From Plasmopara viticola (lineage: Eukaryota > Oomycota > Peronosporomycetes > Peronosporales > Peronosporaceae): 64,000 nt of DNA. The position numbers and the translations under genes are program-made. Below, piece after piece: positions 13,931 to 26,300 of this stretch (position 1 is its first letter; every line of letters begins with the position of its first letter). The notes below the pieces were generated by a model. That model saw only the letters and a list, made by a program, of their open reading frames with translations, did no database searches and was not told the DNA's origin. The stretch lies in contig MBPM02000116.1 in the NCBI GenBank assembly GCA_001695595.3, positions 113,286 to 177,285 of the forward strand, in the 5' to 3' direction.

Positions 13931-16900
13931 AATCTCACGGCTTCATTCGGAGCGCTCCGGCTGCAGCAGATTGCCGGTAATTTCTGTGGATTACTTATCT
14001 TTGTCAACTACGGGGTCGCTCCCGACACTGATTGTAACTCCTCCTTTCTCTAGCTGAGCCTCAATACGTGCAGCTGATGGTGCATTCATACCTACCTGCG
14101 GAAGTAGGTTACCCACGGTGTCTTGTGGACGTCGTGTTTGCGGGTATTTATTTCTCGCAGCTGATGCTATAGATTTCCTCATTCAGAGGATTATCTCCTT
14201 ATCGTCCTCTGCAGCCATATTGCTACAAAAATTGACTGCTAAAGAAGACTTGAAGCGTCGTCATAGTTACCTTGTATGCCTCCCTTATCTAATCTGGACG
14301 TATGTTTTTCGACGCTTTGATTTTTAGGAACTTTACACTGGGGAAATGACCGACAAAAGTGAGAACTGGTGGCTGGCACATATGGTCTTGCCATGTCGAT
14401 TGAATTAAAGTTCGGTCTTCTCTAGCCACGGCATGCTTATGATTATGTCATACTTGTTGGAAGAAAAAAAGTATTCCGTCGAAATTATAAAGTTTCACAA
14501 TCAGGTCTATTTCGACCATTAAGACTTAAGCTTCGTTTTTTCAACGTGCTGAGCTGAAACTGACCTATTTTTGCGGTTTTTGCTCAGAATTTTACCAGCG
14601 TGACTTAAGTTATGGAAATGCTGCGCGCAACGCTTTAAAGACTATTAAGACTCGCATCACTTGAATTGTTTGGACATTGAGCAGTCGACTACTACATATT
14701 TTTCTTCGAGAACTGTCAAGCGCTTACGACTACGATGCTCAAGCATTTACTTCATATACACATACGTCATAAGAATTAAATTGTTTCTTAGTAGAGCGCT
14801 GGCGACACGTTTATTCATACTTCTAGGGGAGGGTTTCTTCTGATTTCTCGGGCAAGACAAATATCTACATCGCCAGTCCCCTTTGAGACAGGCACAGAAT
14901 ATGAGTTCCAATTCATCGTGGTTAAAGAATTAGATGTTGGCTTGCTTTTTCAATTAGGAACAAATTCACCCTCCAGTAAGCGCGTCTAAAGTTGTCCTCG
15001 ATACGGATAGCAATCTCACGCACTGTGTTTCCGTTGTGGCAATCCAATGCTGGAATCCTGACAAATCAGATTGGGTAGTATCGTCGTACTTTCGAAACAT
15101 TTATAAACCATCCTCGCGCTTTGCCTCGTATCGAATATTTCCAACCTGACAAAAAAGTGCCCATCCTTGGGAAGTTTCCGGACGAGCGAGTCTATCTATG
15201 GCTGCACTCCTTTTCAATAGTGATGTAAATATCGTCTTGCATGGGTGCGGTTTGCACTCTATATTAGTAATTGCTGGGCGAATCTCCGAATTATCACGAT
15301 CGAGCACAATCGGTCAAAAGGCATCAAGAGATTTGCCACGTCAATGAACAAACTTACGTTACCTTGACTTGCTGAAGATTGGCTTCAGTAGTGGGAGTCG
15401 TCAATTTTCTCGGATCATGAACATATCCATGAAACTCGTGCATTTCTCTTATGTAGATAAAGAAGAGTTAGTTGGCAGACTTTTAAATTTGCCGCAAAAA
15501 ATGTTGCTCTCCTTTTTTAAGGCACCAACCACATCAGTGGAGTGGCTTCACGGGTGAGCACTTAGCACCAAGTTTGGTCTCTTAGGCTGAAAGGGTGCAA
15601 ATATCACGTGCATCTGGTTGTCTGTGATCGATGCACCATCTCCACCTTCTTCATTAAAAAAAGGAAGTTCGCTTTCCCATCGGGGCTGACAATTTTTAGC
15701 TTACCAAACTCCATATACATAAGGCTGGCTACCTGAGCCTATGCTGCCTAAGTCTTCGATTATGGACTATGTTCGAAAAGCTCAGGCACCGATCGCGTTC
15801 TAGATGTTTGGCAACAGGAATGCATGCAGTCACTTCTTTATACCCATAGAGCCATCAAGCCTTCCGAGCAGTAGAAATTGCGCTTTAGCGTGTGCAAAAT
15901 GTTAGATGTACTCATCTTGGAGCCTCGTCGAGGGTTCGGATAGACACTTATTCACGTGGGCGGGGATTTCAGTTTTACCATGTGTGACAGAGTCACACAT
16001 TGCCTATCCAGAGGATGCGAATAGAAAGAACACAATACTTTGATGCAATTTTTTGCTATCCTCGGTACAAAGAGATTAATGTGTGCATAAGGTTGCAATC
16101 TGAGACATCATTCTCAGTTTTGTATTGAGGATACTTTTTCTGTATTACATGGAATGATGTACATACACTAGGTTTAAGTCAATATTTAGACAACGATTAC
16201 ATACATTTTGATGTAACTACCTGTCGTGCACTAGTTGCCTTCGTTATTTTAATCATCCTATCAGCAAGACACCATTTTTTCTTACATAAAGCTTGTCTGA
16301 ATGAGAAAATCAACTTCAGCTATGACAAATCAAATTGGCAATTTCTGCAAAGTTGGCGCTTAGTTGTAGTTTGCGCGTCAAAGCACGGGAGCCGGAATTA
16401 TGCGTACTCTGTCATGAAACACTTGCAGCGTATTTGACACGGTGACTGAGACATTGAGTTTTAGCTACTGCTATCCGCATTCTTTGCCATCAGTACTAAA
16501 AAAGTTACTTTTTCAGGGTGGTAAGTAGACCTGAAAGCACTTATGCCAATTGATTTAGCTCGATTGCAATGATTTGGGCACCAATACAACCATTATAATC
16601 AGCTACTTATAAATACAAGATTTATGGTAAACACTCTCTGCTTTCACCATGACCCAGCTCTCGGCTCAATAAACTTTGATAATCTCTTACGATGATTTGT
16701 GCGCATTAAACATCTCTTCAAACACATTTGTTCCAATTCTGGTCTTACATTCCAGCTATGGGACTATGTGGATGAGTGAGCTCTTTATATTGCTGCAAGT
16801 TTTCCATCATGATGGCGTCCATCTTTGCCATCAATACGGTTCTTGAGTCTGGAAATGTACATTGCTAATTGTTCGTGCCAAATTTGAAACAATCAAGAAT

Positions 16901-18693
16901 GAGCTGGCACACGTTTGTTAGCGGTTGATTACGAAATGATTCTTCTTGTTTTTTGTAATATCGATTTGCGGTACTTAATAAGTAAGATCGCAGAATACTA
17001 AGCCTCACATCTTCACATCGCTAGAAACCACAGCCTTAACGAGTGGGTTGCACTATCCTCTCGCAGCGCTGTCTCTAAATTATAAATATTAACTCACAGC
17101 TTCTTTTTGCCGAACAGCCCGCGCACCAGCTACTTTTGGTTAGCATTACAGTATCGTGTATGTGCACCACATCAGCCATTCAGCAGTTTTGCTTTGCACG
17201 AAAGCTTTCAAAAGCTTTTTGGACCCGAAACGACTATACGTATTGTGCGCGTTAAAATCGAGCAATCGAAACCCATGCGCTAAAACTTAGCTATCTCTAG
17301 CACGTGACGCCGGTAGCTAAATTGACCCGTTTTGGGATCGGGTTCCGTACCCCTCATTAGACTTTGGTGCTTTTTCGGTCAGTGGGGCGTCCAGTTCACT
17401 CAACTTTTACACGCCCAATCGGGTGTGTATTGCTAGGGCAGTAACACTTTTGAAAGCGATTGCTCGTCCGATTTAATGACCTATCTTAGGCTGCCTCACA
17501 TCGTATCGAATTGATTTCGAACCAGGCATTTTCTGGTCTTGGATCGAGCGAGAGCCACATTGTGAAGAACAGCCATGAGGTTGGCCACCAGTTTTCGTGG
17601 AGACATCAAGAGCGTAGTCTGCGATGGCGTCACAAGTTATTCTGTTGCCACGGCTCAGCCTAGACGCAAAGATACTAAAGCTTTCTAGAGGTGACATAGA
17701 AAGGTTAAAAGCACGCTGGCGCTCTTTACCATTACTCAGCTTCCTTTCAGTTTAAAAGAAATTCCTAAAGTTTCTTCAATATTTCTGCGAGACCTGCATG
17801 ATAATCGTCATTTTGAAGACATGACGACCTGGACTTATCCGCCGGTATCGGTGCGGATTTCGCAGGAGTCCGTGTCGATGCCGACCCTTCTCCATCGGCT
17901 GTGCGAAATTGATTTATACCGCTCTTATTTAGAGCTGTACACTTCAGCCAAGTTGGCGGAGTTTAAGATTTATGAATCGTCAAGATTCAGGAAAATCAAT
18001 GAAGACTTTGCGCTCATATGAAATTACACATATAAATAATCGACAAATTCTGATTTGTTAGGTTAGTTTGCAGTATCAATTGTCTTACAAATTAAGCTGC
18101 TTCTTTCTATTGTCCTACGCACGAAACTTCGGCAAAAGACCACCTTGGCATCAACCATTTAAGTATTTATATTCTACGAATTAAATGCAATTGCTTCAAG
18201 TAGGTGTGCCACTCTTATAAATTGGTACCAAGTGTTCTAATAATTAATACTTAATTGTCCTATAATCTCCACCACAATCTTACTTCACACAAATCAATAT
18301 ATTATCGCCTAGAGTTGCTTTCAAACAGTACCTGTTCGCTACAACCTCTTCTTGATTTTATTGTGTGACAGATGAAAAAGATTGAGTATAAGCGTGAACA
18401 AAAGTGAACTTGAGACCGCCTTCACACCGTTGCCAACCAGCATTTAAGGCGCCACTTAAAGCACCCATCGACTTTGTCTGGTTATATATTACCTGAAGTA
18501 GTTATGCCTTTCAAGCAGCTTTGAAGTTCGCTTATTTCTGGCTGGCTCCGCTTAGATTAGCGGATTTGAAAGTGAGCGCTTGTGGCTTACCGTTGCGTCG
18601 CAGCACAGCGCAAGCATTATTTGCGCCTTTTCTGGGAGAGCTAATCATTGAAGCACAAAGAATCGTAATAAAAGCCATATTATTAACGCCTCT
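13931..18693. other. Gene-free stretch, probable retrotransposon debris
   Basis: Nothing supportable. The sequence just after the gypsy RNase H should once have held the integrase, but no zinc-binding H-H-C-C or D-D-E core is readable. All frames are below 75 codons. Confidence 0.5.
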
Positions 18694-18706
18694 ATATAGG
18701 TATTGT

Positions 18707-19025
18707 TTTCGGAAAAGGTTGGGGTGACGCCCTCCTTCCAAGCGCGGGGGCTTAATGCTCGCGCGCTTCGGGCAGGTGCTCTCGGGCATCTGCAGGTCTC
18801 TAACGAGTCTCACCCTCGACGCGACGGTCTCCAGCACTAGGGCGCCACCTGGGCTCTTACCAAGTCAGAAGTACACAAAATAATGGAAGACCCTCACGGC
18901 CTCGGTGCTGGCTGCACTGCCCGCCGAACGAGACTCGACGTATGCGGACACCACTCTATGCCGTGGACTAGCCATAGAGCCTAGCACGTGCATAACTTGG
19001 CAACGCGATAACGTAATACAATACA
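18707..19025 (+). mobile_element. SINE-like / short LINE-tail retroposon, copy 2
   Basis: Plus-strand copy of the same ~320 bp family, ending in two aatac-type pentamers. It has the clearest target-site duplication of the three: the 13 bp atataggtattgt at 18694-18706 and again at 19026-19038. This fixes the element's ends and shows insertion by target-primed retrotransposition rather than by local duplication. Confidence 0.85.
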
Positions 19026-19038
19026 ATATAGGTATTGT

Positions 19039-19978
19039 GTCGCCACTTCCTCCAAATCTACTCGCTGCAGAGTTTCCAGCGAATACGACGTAGATTGTGT
19101 CAATTTCGCAGCAATGACTGCTCAGATCGGAGCTGCGAAAATGAGCGCGCTTGCTTATACAATAAGATAAAAGCATTCGGCCAGGAAAAATAGCTGCTTG
19201 ACTTTGCATGCCATGACTAACTCCATAGCACACGACCGTTGGAAGAAGTTTAAAGCGACGCCAGATGATTCTGTGGAAATTATTTTTTGGCCACAAGTTA
19301 AATGACTTGGTATTTAATAACAGACTGTTTACACGCCTAACTGGGTACGATGCAGTAGAAAGCTCGCTATGCGCTCCGAGAGACGCACTCACTTCCTAAT
19401 TCGCGTTGCTTTAACGACATGCAAATTTGTAGCCAAGCAATATTGCAGAGTGAGCTTCATGGATATCGCAGCCGCTGGTCGAACTGCCATTTACTCGTCG
19501 GCCTTCATATATTGTGAAACTATAGAACATTTGATTTAAAATTCGCTTAGTTGATACAAGAAGCTAATCTTGTAATCTATGAGGCATTTTAGTGGATGCT
19601 ATATGGACAGTTTTTAGCACTGGCCTACCCCTTCTACTGATTTCTCTCCATATTTAGCAAGCTGACGATCACAATAAGCTTTTTTTCTTCTAAAAGTGTT
19701 TTTTTTTCTTTCTCAAATCTAAACGCTCTTTGATTGGTTTAATCAAGCAGAAGTCGCTATGTGCCGCTCAATACAAACCGCCATAGAAATGATCTTGTAC
19801 CGCGAACGTCTTTCCCGCAATGCGCTCAATGCGCCATAAAAGAGGCCTCAATAGACAAACCATGCGCTGTGCCACAATCACTTGAGACTCACAGAGCTCA
19901 ATCCATACGAGCGGTCGCTCTTTTGATCACTCACCTCGTCACAATTCGTGCCATTACCACACTGAATCAGCAAGCGAG
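19039..19978. other. Gene-free stretch upstream of the kinase gene
   Basis: No gene. A 175-codon minus-strand frame (18865-19392) runs through the retroposon and shows no domain, so I do not call it. The last ~250 bases before 19979 should hold the kinase promoter. I see no clear oomycete initiator-like motif. Confidence 0.5.
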
Positions 19979-21202
19979 ATGGCGGCAGTGCTTACTTCTG
20001 TGCCAGTAGACCGCAGCGATCTGACCTTGCAGACGACAAGTGAGTCGCACGCTAGCATCGCCACAAAGAAGCGTCCATTGTCTCCTACGCGGAAAGTGGA
20101 AGAGGTCTCTGGTGTCTTGACCGACAATCTCACGACTCCCAGGTCGACTGTTGCCTTGAGCAGCTCTGCAAGTCCCAAGAGCGAGTCTGCAGCCGCTATC
20201 GATCCGCATCGGCTCAAGCTGCTCAAAGTGATTGGCCGTGGCACGTTCGCGCGTCAGGTTGCGCTGGCCCGTCACACTGAGACTCAAGACGTATATGTCG
20301 TGAAGACTCTTGATAAGAGCAAGCTGCTACAACGCAAGCAGGTTGCACACACGCTTACTGAAAAAAAAGTGCTTGAAAAAATGAATGGTCATCCTTTTAT
20401 CGTCAAGCTTCACTCGGCTTTCCAGACGGACCGCGATCTCAACTTTGTGCTTGAGTATTGCCAAGGAGGTGAACTCTTTTTCCACTTGCAGCAGCAATAT
20501 TCGCAAAAGTTTGACGAGAATACAACACGGTTTTACTCTGCGGAAGTGCTCGCGGCTCTAAGTGAGCTGCACGCAAATGGTATTGTATATCGTGATTTGA
20601 AACCTGAAAATGTGCTGCTGGATGCCCATGGACACGTGAAGCTGGCCGACTTTGGGTTTGCTAAACAAGATATGGGTTCTGGACAGCGTACATACTCTTT
20701 TTGTGGCTCACCGGAGTATTTGTCACCCGAGATGGTCAACAAGACCGGACACGGCATGGAGACAGACATGTGGTCCTTTGGCTGCTTCATTTATGAACTG
20801 TTGACAGGTTCACCACCATTCCAGTGTAAAGACATGAATCGACTTTTCCAATTGATCCAGCAAGGCCGTGTGTGGTATCCGCCGTACCTCTCGGGCCATG
20901 CAACGTCCCTGCTAAAGAGTTTGTTGTGTGTCAATCCTGACAGTCGTCTCACGGTCTTGCAGGCTATGAAGCATCCGTTCTTTACACTGTCGATGAACTG
21001 GGAGGACTTGCTTCGACGTCAAATCACGCCACCGATCGTACCCTCATGTCATGGCTGCGAATGCACTGACAATTTTGATGACGATTTCACGAACGCGCCA
21101 GTGGTTTTGCTCAAATTTCAATCGAGCGATCTCGTCAAACGTGTTCGACGCGATGACTGTTTCTGTCTAAGCGCTCGAGCTGACGATTTTCAAGACTTTT
21201 AG
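19979..21202 (+). CDS. AGC-family serine/threonine protein kinase
   Basis: Intact single-exon gene, 407 residues, predicted cytosolic. A Ser/Thr-rich N-terminal leader (1-77) precedes the kinase domain (about 79-336). Seen directly: P-loop G-R-G-T-F-A-R-Q-V at 86-94 (third glycine replaced by Ala), ATP-anchoring K109, helix-C E128, catalytic Y-R-D-L-K-P-E-N with D206, D-F-G at 224-226, activation segment S-F-C-G-S-P-E-Y-L-S-P-E at 240-251, with S240 at the usual PDK1 phosphosite. The C-terminal AGC tail has N-W-E-D-L-L near 340 and D-N-F-D-D-D-F at 364-370. The protein ends in F-Q-D-F, the F-x-x-F terminus known from PKA, so no long hydrophobic-motif extension exists. This pattern says AGC group, PKA/S6K-like; the subfamily and substrate cannot be told. 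Start chosen as the first ATG in the long frame. It stands alone in repeat-rich DNA. Confidence 0.93.
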   Translation: MAAVLTSVPVDRSDLTLQTTSESHASIATKKRPLSPTRKVEEVSGVLTDNLTTPRSTVALSSSASPKSESAAAIDPHRLKLLKVIGRGTFARQVALARHTETQDVYVVKTLDKSKLLQRKQVAHTLTEKKVLEKMNGHPFIVKLHSAFQTDRDLNFVLEYCQGGELFFHLQQQYSQKFDENTTRFYSAEVLAALSELHANGIVYRDLKPENVLLDAHGHVKLADFGFAKQDMGSGQRTYSFCGSPEYLSPEMVNKTGHGMETDMWSFGCFIYELLTGSPPFQCKDMNRLFQLIQQGRVWYPPYLSGHATSLLKSLLCVNPDSRLTVLQAMKHPFFTLSMNWEDLLRRQITPPIVPSCHGCECTDNFDDDFTNAPVVLLKFQSSDLVKRVRRDDCFCLSARADDFQDF

Positions 21203-22181
21203 ACGCTGTCGACCTACAGCAGAAGATATCTTGGTTTCAATCTTTGTTTTAAAGCTTTGTGGAATTAAGGCTTGTTTTCTGTAGCTAAAACGGGGTGAGT
21301 CCTTCATCGGCTTGTCGCACGTAAACAAATACAAAGTTAAACTGTACATTCGCAGTTATAATTTATATAGCACTTTTTTATTTTTGAGCAAGTAATGTGA
21401 GAGGTAGTAGCAAACATTGCAACCCCGCATTATCGTTACTAAAAGACCTGACGTGATGAGGCCATCGGAGTGATTATCGCTAGCAAAGACCTAAATTGCT
21501 GTTCAGTTCGCAACGTAAATAAGCTTCAAGTGTTGCACTAAGCACCCAGCTGAAAGATTGACGCTTCTCAAAAGAAATATTTTCTACGATAAATATGAAA
21601 TTTGTCTGCACGTTTTAAACGAAATCAAGTAGTTGGTGTTTGGAGTATGAGCAGATTCGGTACTCTTACTTGTGCACCTCCAGAGACATTCTGACGATCT
21701 TTAAGCCGTAAGCTACTATAGTGGTGAAGCTGACTGGCAAGTATTGATTATATGCAGCACCTCACGTTATTAGTAAGTCTTAATTCCCGAATAATAATAA
21801 GAGGGTTAAGTATATGCACTACACTTTTAATTCTTGAATTTGAACAGAGAGCGATCCGTGACTCGTTATCATCTAAAGCAAGGATAGAGCTAAGAGCGCT
21901 TTTTAAACAAAAAGCCGATAGCCCTCGTGATAAATCTGCTTTGAGTATGTTAGGCTGATCCTTTGAGGATGAAGCAGCGAGCTCAGAATATAAAAGATAG
22001 ACTGAAAAACTTCAGGTTCATGCATGGCTGTGAGAGGGTACAATATTTATGTTGAAAAAGGATTTGGCGCGATCAATGTGCGTCTGAAGGTAGCTTTGGT
22101 TTTGATAATGAAGTCTTTTTAGCTTGGATTACTGAGTCGTCAGTGCCGATGACGCCGACGGCTTTTACACTCTACATGACA
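21203..22181. other. Gene-free stretch downstream of the kinase gene
   Basis: Only short frames. The kinase 3' untranslated region should lie in the first few hundred bases. No polyadenylation signal stands out. Confidence 0.5.
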
Positions 22182-22508
22182 AGCTCGGAAAAGGTTGGGG
22201 TGACGCCCTCCTTCCAAGCGCGGGGGCTAAATGCTCGCGCGCTCCGGGCAGGTGCTCTCGGGCATCTGCAGGTCTCTAACGAGTCTCACCCTCGACGCGA
22301 CGGTCTCCAGCACCAGGGCGCCACCTGGGCTCTTACCAAGTCGGAGCTAAACAAAATAATGGAAGACCCTCACGACCTCGGTGCTGGCTGCACTGCACGC
22401 CGAACGAGACCCGACGTATGTGGACACCACTCTATGCCGTGGACTAGCCAGACTGAGCCTAGCACGTGCATAACTTGGCAACGCGATAACGTAATACAAT
22501 ACAATACA
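22182..22508 (+). mobile_element. SINE-like / short LINE-tail retroposon, copy 3
   Basis: Third copy of the ~325 bp family, with four aatac-type pentamers in its tail, the longest tail of the three. The likely target-site duplication is weak (atgaca at 22176-22181 and 22509-22514). It differs from copy 2 at only a few scattered positions, so the family was active fairly recently. Confidence 0.75.
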
Positions 22509-22514
22509 ATACAA

Positions 22515-23097
22515 TGACATAACAAAACCGTGTCTGATAATGTCAAACAAGCACTTTTGGTGTAATGGCTCGAATTCATCACTTTCGATACTGAGGTTGG
22601 GGCTTGATTCTCCAATGGTATAGGACACAAATTTATCATGACGTTTGCATCACTTTTTGGATGCCATAAAGTTCCGCTTACGCAATACTATGTCTCAATT
22701 GTCTGGTAAGGCGCCTAAACCGAAGCCACTCATATTGAGCATAAGCCTTGTAAAGATAAAAAATTAAGATTACCTTTATGCATATCGGAGCGGTTGAGGC
22801 GGTCATGATGTTTGCCTTGATGCGAACGGAGCAACAGAGAACGACTCCAGTCGTCTTAGAGCTAAAGGTATGAGCGCACAAGTGTGTAGTATTTGGGATG
22901 AGCTGAAGTGTCAAGTTACGTAATATATTCGCGCCACTCAGTGATGCGTACCTCGAAATTTTTCAACGCTTCAAAAAAAAAGCTTGTAGCCTTTGGCCAA
23001 GCGACAATTTTTTTTCGCTGAGATGGCTTGTAACTTCCTCTCAGACGAGATTATAAATACTGATTGTAAGGGCTGTCGGAAGTTAGGCGAGGCCTAG
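22515..23097. other. Gene-free stretch
   Basis: No recognisable coding or RNA feature between the third retroposon and the possible copia remnant. Confidence 0.5.
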
Positions 23098-23351
23098 ATG
23101 GAGGCAATCCGTGAGCACTTGGCCTCATCTTATTGGGCCGTAGCTGTGGTAGTAAATGCCCAGCTCCACATTCATGCAGCACGAATAAAGAGATATCCGC
23201 ACATAAAGGCGCTTCGGTCCTCGTATGTCTCGGCTATGCTGATGATAAAAAAGAAGAACTTCGAGCTGTTGAGCAACATATGAACATTCATCAAATCAGC
23301 ATCGGTGATGTCATTAGTCGTTTGCGCAGAACTACCCTTAACTCAAATTGA
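23098..23351 (+). mobile_element. Possible Ty1/copia reverse-transcriptase remnant
   Basis: Two overlapping frames together resemble the start of a copia reverse transcriptase: E-A-I-R-E-H-L-A-S, then V-V-V-N-A-Q-L-H, then I-K-R-Y-P-H, then in the next frame L-V-C-L-G-Y-A-D-D-K-K-E-E-L. In copia elements the order is a W-x-E-A-I-x-E-E-L block, a V-P-x-x-A-x-x-L-x-x-K-W-V block and an R-L-V-V-C-G block. The fit is loose and the expected R-L-K-A-R-L and Y-V-D-D motifs are not visible. No LTRs seen. Confidence 0.35.
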
Positions 23352-26300
23352 ATAAAGTCTCACAGCTAACGAGTTGTCCGGTAATTTACAAAGAAACGCC
23401 AGCACTCACTACACGCGAGGCAATTTACTAAGGTTGAGCTGGGTCTTAGCAAGCCTCGAGCTAGATGTCGATAAGGCGCAGCACCGAAAAGCTTGATTTT
23501 CATTGCTTGTGAGTTTGGCTTGCTGATTGTTAAACAAATTCTAGATAAGCCATGGACTACTAGCGTCAAGCATGATGGATCGACGTTCAGCTGTCAAAGG
23601 ATTTTAACCTTTTTTGATGACTTAACGAGCATAGGTTGCGACAATGTCATTGTCTACTAAACGACAGAAACAAGACTTACTAAATTTATGATCACGATAC
23701 TTTAGTGCAAAGTTTTTCAACCTCAATAGCTCCAAACGCTTTTTGATGTTGGACCTGGGCGTGAGGTGCAACACTATCTGAGGTATTTTATGGATGTAAC
23801 GCCACAAACACCGAGTTGGCTGTGATTCAAAAAATTCAAGTGCGAAGCATTTTTATACCCAGTGGAGCTTTAGTGAATTTCGGCCCATCTCTTCTAGAAA
23901 AAAAGAAGCGCTGATGATGATTACGATTATGTCGACATAAATACGACTTACAGCTTCTTATCGAATCTTCGATCCTTTCCAGGAGAAGTCGGTGATGCAT
24001 GACATTAATAAAGCAGCACAGATTGCCTGTCTTTGACAACTAGAAACTAAATTTGAAGTATCGATTAAAGACGATAACGCCCGGTTATACCTCCGTATAA
24101 GATAAAGCGAATCTGGTCGAAGGCGCAAAATGGAACCATATTATTCTGGCGAATGGATGGCCTGAAGTGGAGTGAGACGTTCATGTCAGCGCTCGATGCT
24201 ATCAGTATAAGTAATGGCATCTAACGCGAACTACATAAAGCAGGAATTGATCCGTGTATGGTCTCACAAGGCATGCGTTCGGTGTCATCACCTGATCGAT
24301 GTGTACTTCAACGCATTGCTTGGATCATATAGTAAAATACGGCATAACACAGGATTGGTGTTTACGGTGGTCGCGTTGACGGATTTTGTTGTCAGAACAT
24401 GAGGCAAAGTTATTCTCCGCATCTCGCGGCGACGTATTGCGTCTCTGTGTCAAGAAATCAAATGCAAGCGACTAACCGTACACGACTATAATAAGCTAGA
24501 CAAGACCACCGAGTGCCAATTCTAAGTAAGAATGTGCTGAAAGGCAATATAGTGGGGTATTCGATGTACAGTGCAATTGGCTTCCTTGACAGGTACTATT
24601 AGATTCTTATGGAAGAAAAAGACATACCATTGACGGCTGTCAATTCTTCCAGTAGTATAGCTTATAGTGTTTTGAGAGCGTTTGGGTGCGCCTGCAACAA
24701 TAAGTCGCCTGGTGACGGTATTGTTTAAGACGTACGTGCAGGCATATTTTCATGGTATTTCATTCATAGTTGTGCAGAGCACGGAAGGACAAGCGTTTCG
24801 TTTAATTTGCCACCAACTCTCAAATCAACGTGCACAAATAATACTTGCGCTTATGCAGATGAGTAATCTATTGCGTTTAGACGTGGGCTGCATTGAAAAG
24901 CATAGCTATTGGGCTGACCCCGAAAAAGTATAGGCTATCATGGTTTTGTCGGTTTCTTTGATGAAGAAAGGCTTAAGGACCTTGCCAATTGTCGATACAA
25001 GTATGCTGCAGGTCGCGCAAATGTGTCAAGGCCAAGATACTTACGGTAAAGCGTACTCTTGCCAGCTTCTAGATTAATCTACTATAAACAAAGACGCTTG
25101 TGTTTAATACAAATCGTGCGACGCTACGCACGGTAATTCACTTGTCTTGTCTCTCGCAAAGGATGGCCTAATGCGTATTTTTTTTCGTGAAGGCCACGTT
25201 CGAGACAAAGTAAAAGCCAGATAGGCACAATGTTTAGGCTGATAAACTATTGCGTCGTTTGAACCGTGAGCCAGCTTATATCACAACTGTGTCCTCGTAC
25301 GAAATGGATCGTTTGTGTGCCGCGTATGCGTTAGATGACCCGAGCGTATCTCTGCTGTAGCTCTGGGAAGCCCTGAGCTTTTTTTCGTACGAGGAATTGT
25401 CGACACGGCTAAGCGCGAGGCTACATCGGTTCTCATAGAATTACAGGCTATTGTATTACAGTATCGATCAGGCATCGATCACGTGAAGTGCTTTTTTATA
25501 ATCAAGATTTTGGTATTGTATTTTTTAGGCTGATAGTAACTGCCTACGTGACGGTCTTCTCGCTCGATATGAGCCTTATGCTTCGAAAACACCGCTCAAA
25601 TATAATAAGTGGGTATGCACATATGTACACACATATGAAGTGAATCGACGAGCTGGATCCTCACCAATTTATATAACTCATTAGCAAGCTCGTTGTTGTC
25701 ATTGCAATGCAGACGGCTCATTAGTATAGGTTTTGCGCCTGAAGAGCCCAAAAGCTAGGAAATTTTGCTGTCCTAACTGACTGTTTGAGCAAAATAGCTT
25801 GCTTGAGGACTGCACCGGACACAATTGACGGTGTGGTGGCAGCAGCAGTGTTTCTTGATCGTGCCTTCAGCCTATATAGACTCATTAAGTCTATTTTCTA
25901 AGGACAAGTCCCTACTTTATCGACTTTTTGCGTGAGGTTTTAGTGATTTAGCACTAGGCTGGACATACTTGTGCCGAACCACCCGGAAACTGATAACAGA
26001 CACTGCGAAAAAATCGTGCTGCTGCGCAGTGCGCTCACGGAAAGGCCAAGCGATTATCGCAGCGTGCTTTTGATTGTTGAGTTTGCACTGAGAAATGTGA
26101 CGCATACCTCAACCAACTACTGCCTTCCTATGCGGGCGATATTGCTGTCCCTCGCATTTGTCAAGCCCCGTTGAGTGTGCGCTGGAGTTAATGGGGGAGA
26201 AACAGTTAAGCGGCTTGCGAATATTAGCCCGTTCGCAATGCGTGAAAAAATCGAGGTCAATACACAATTTAGTGTCGTTTTTCTCGTACTCGATAAATAG

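Noticed and set aside
18865..19392. 175-codon minus-strand frame
   Set aside because: About a third of it is the antisense of the retroposon and the remainder has no recognisable domain; chance ORF.
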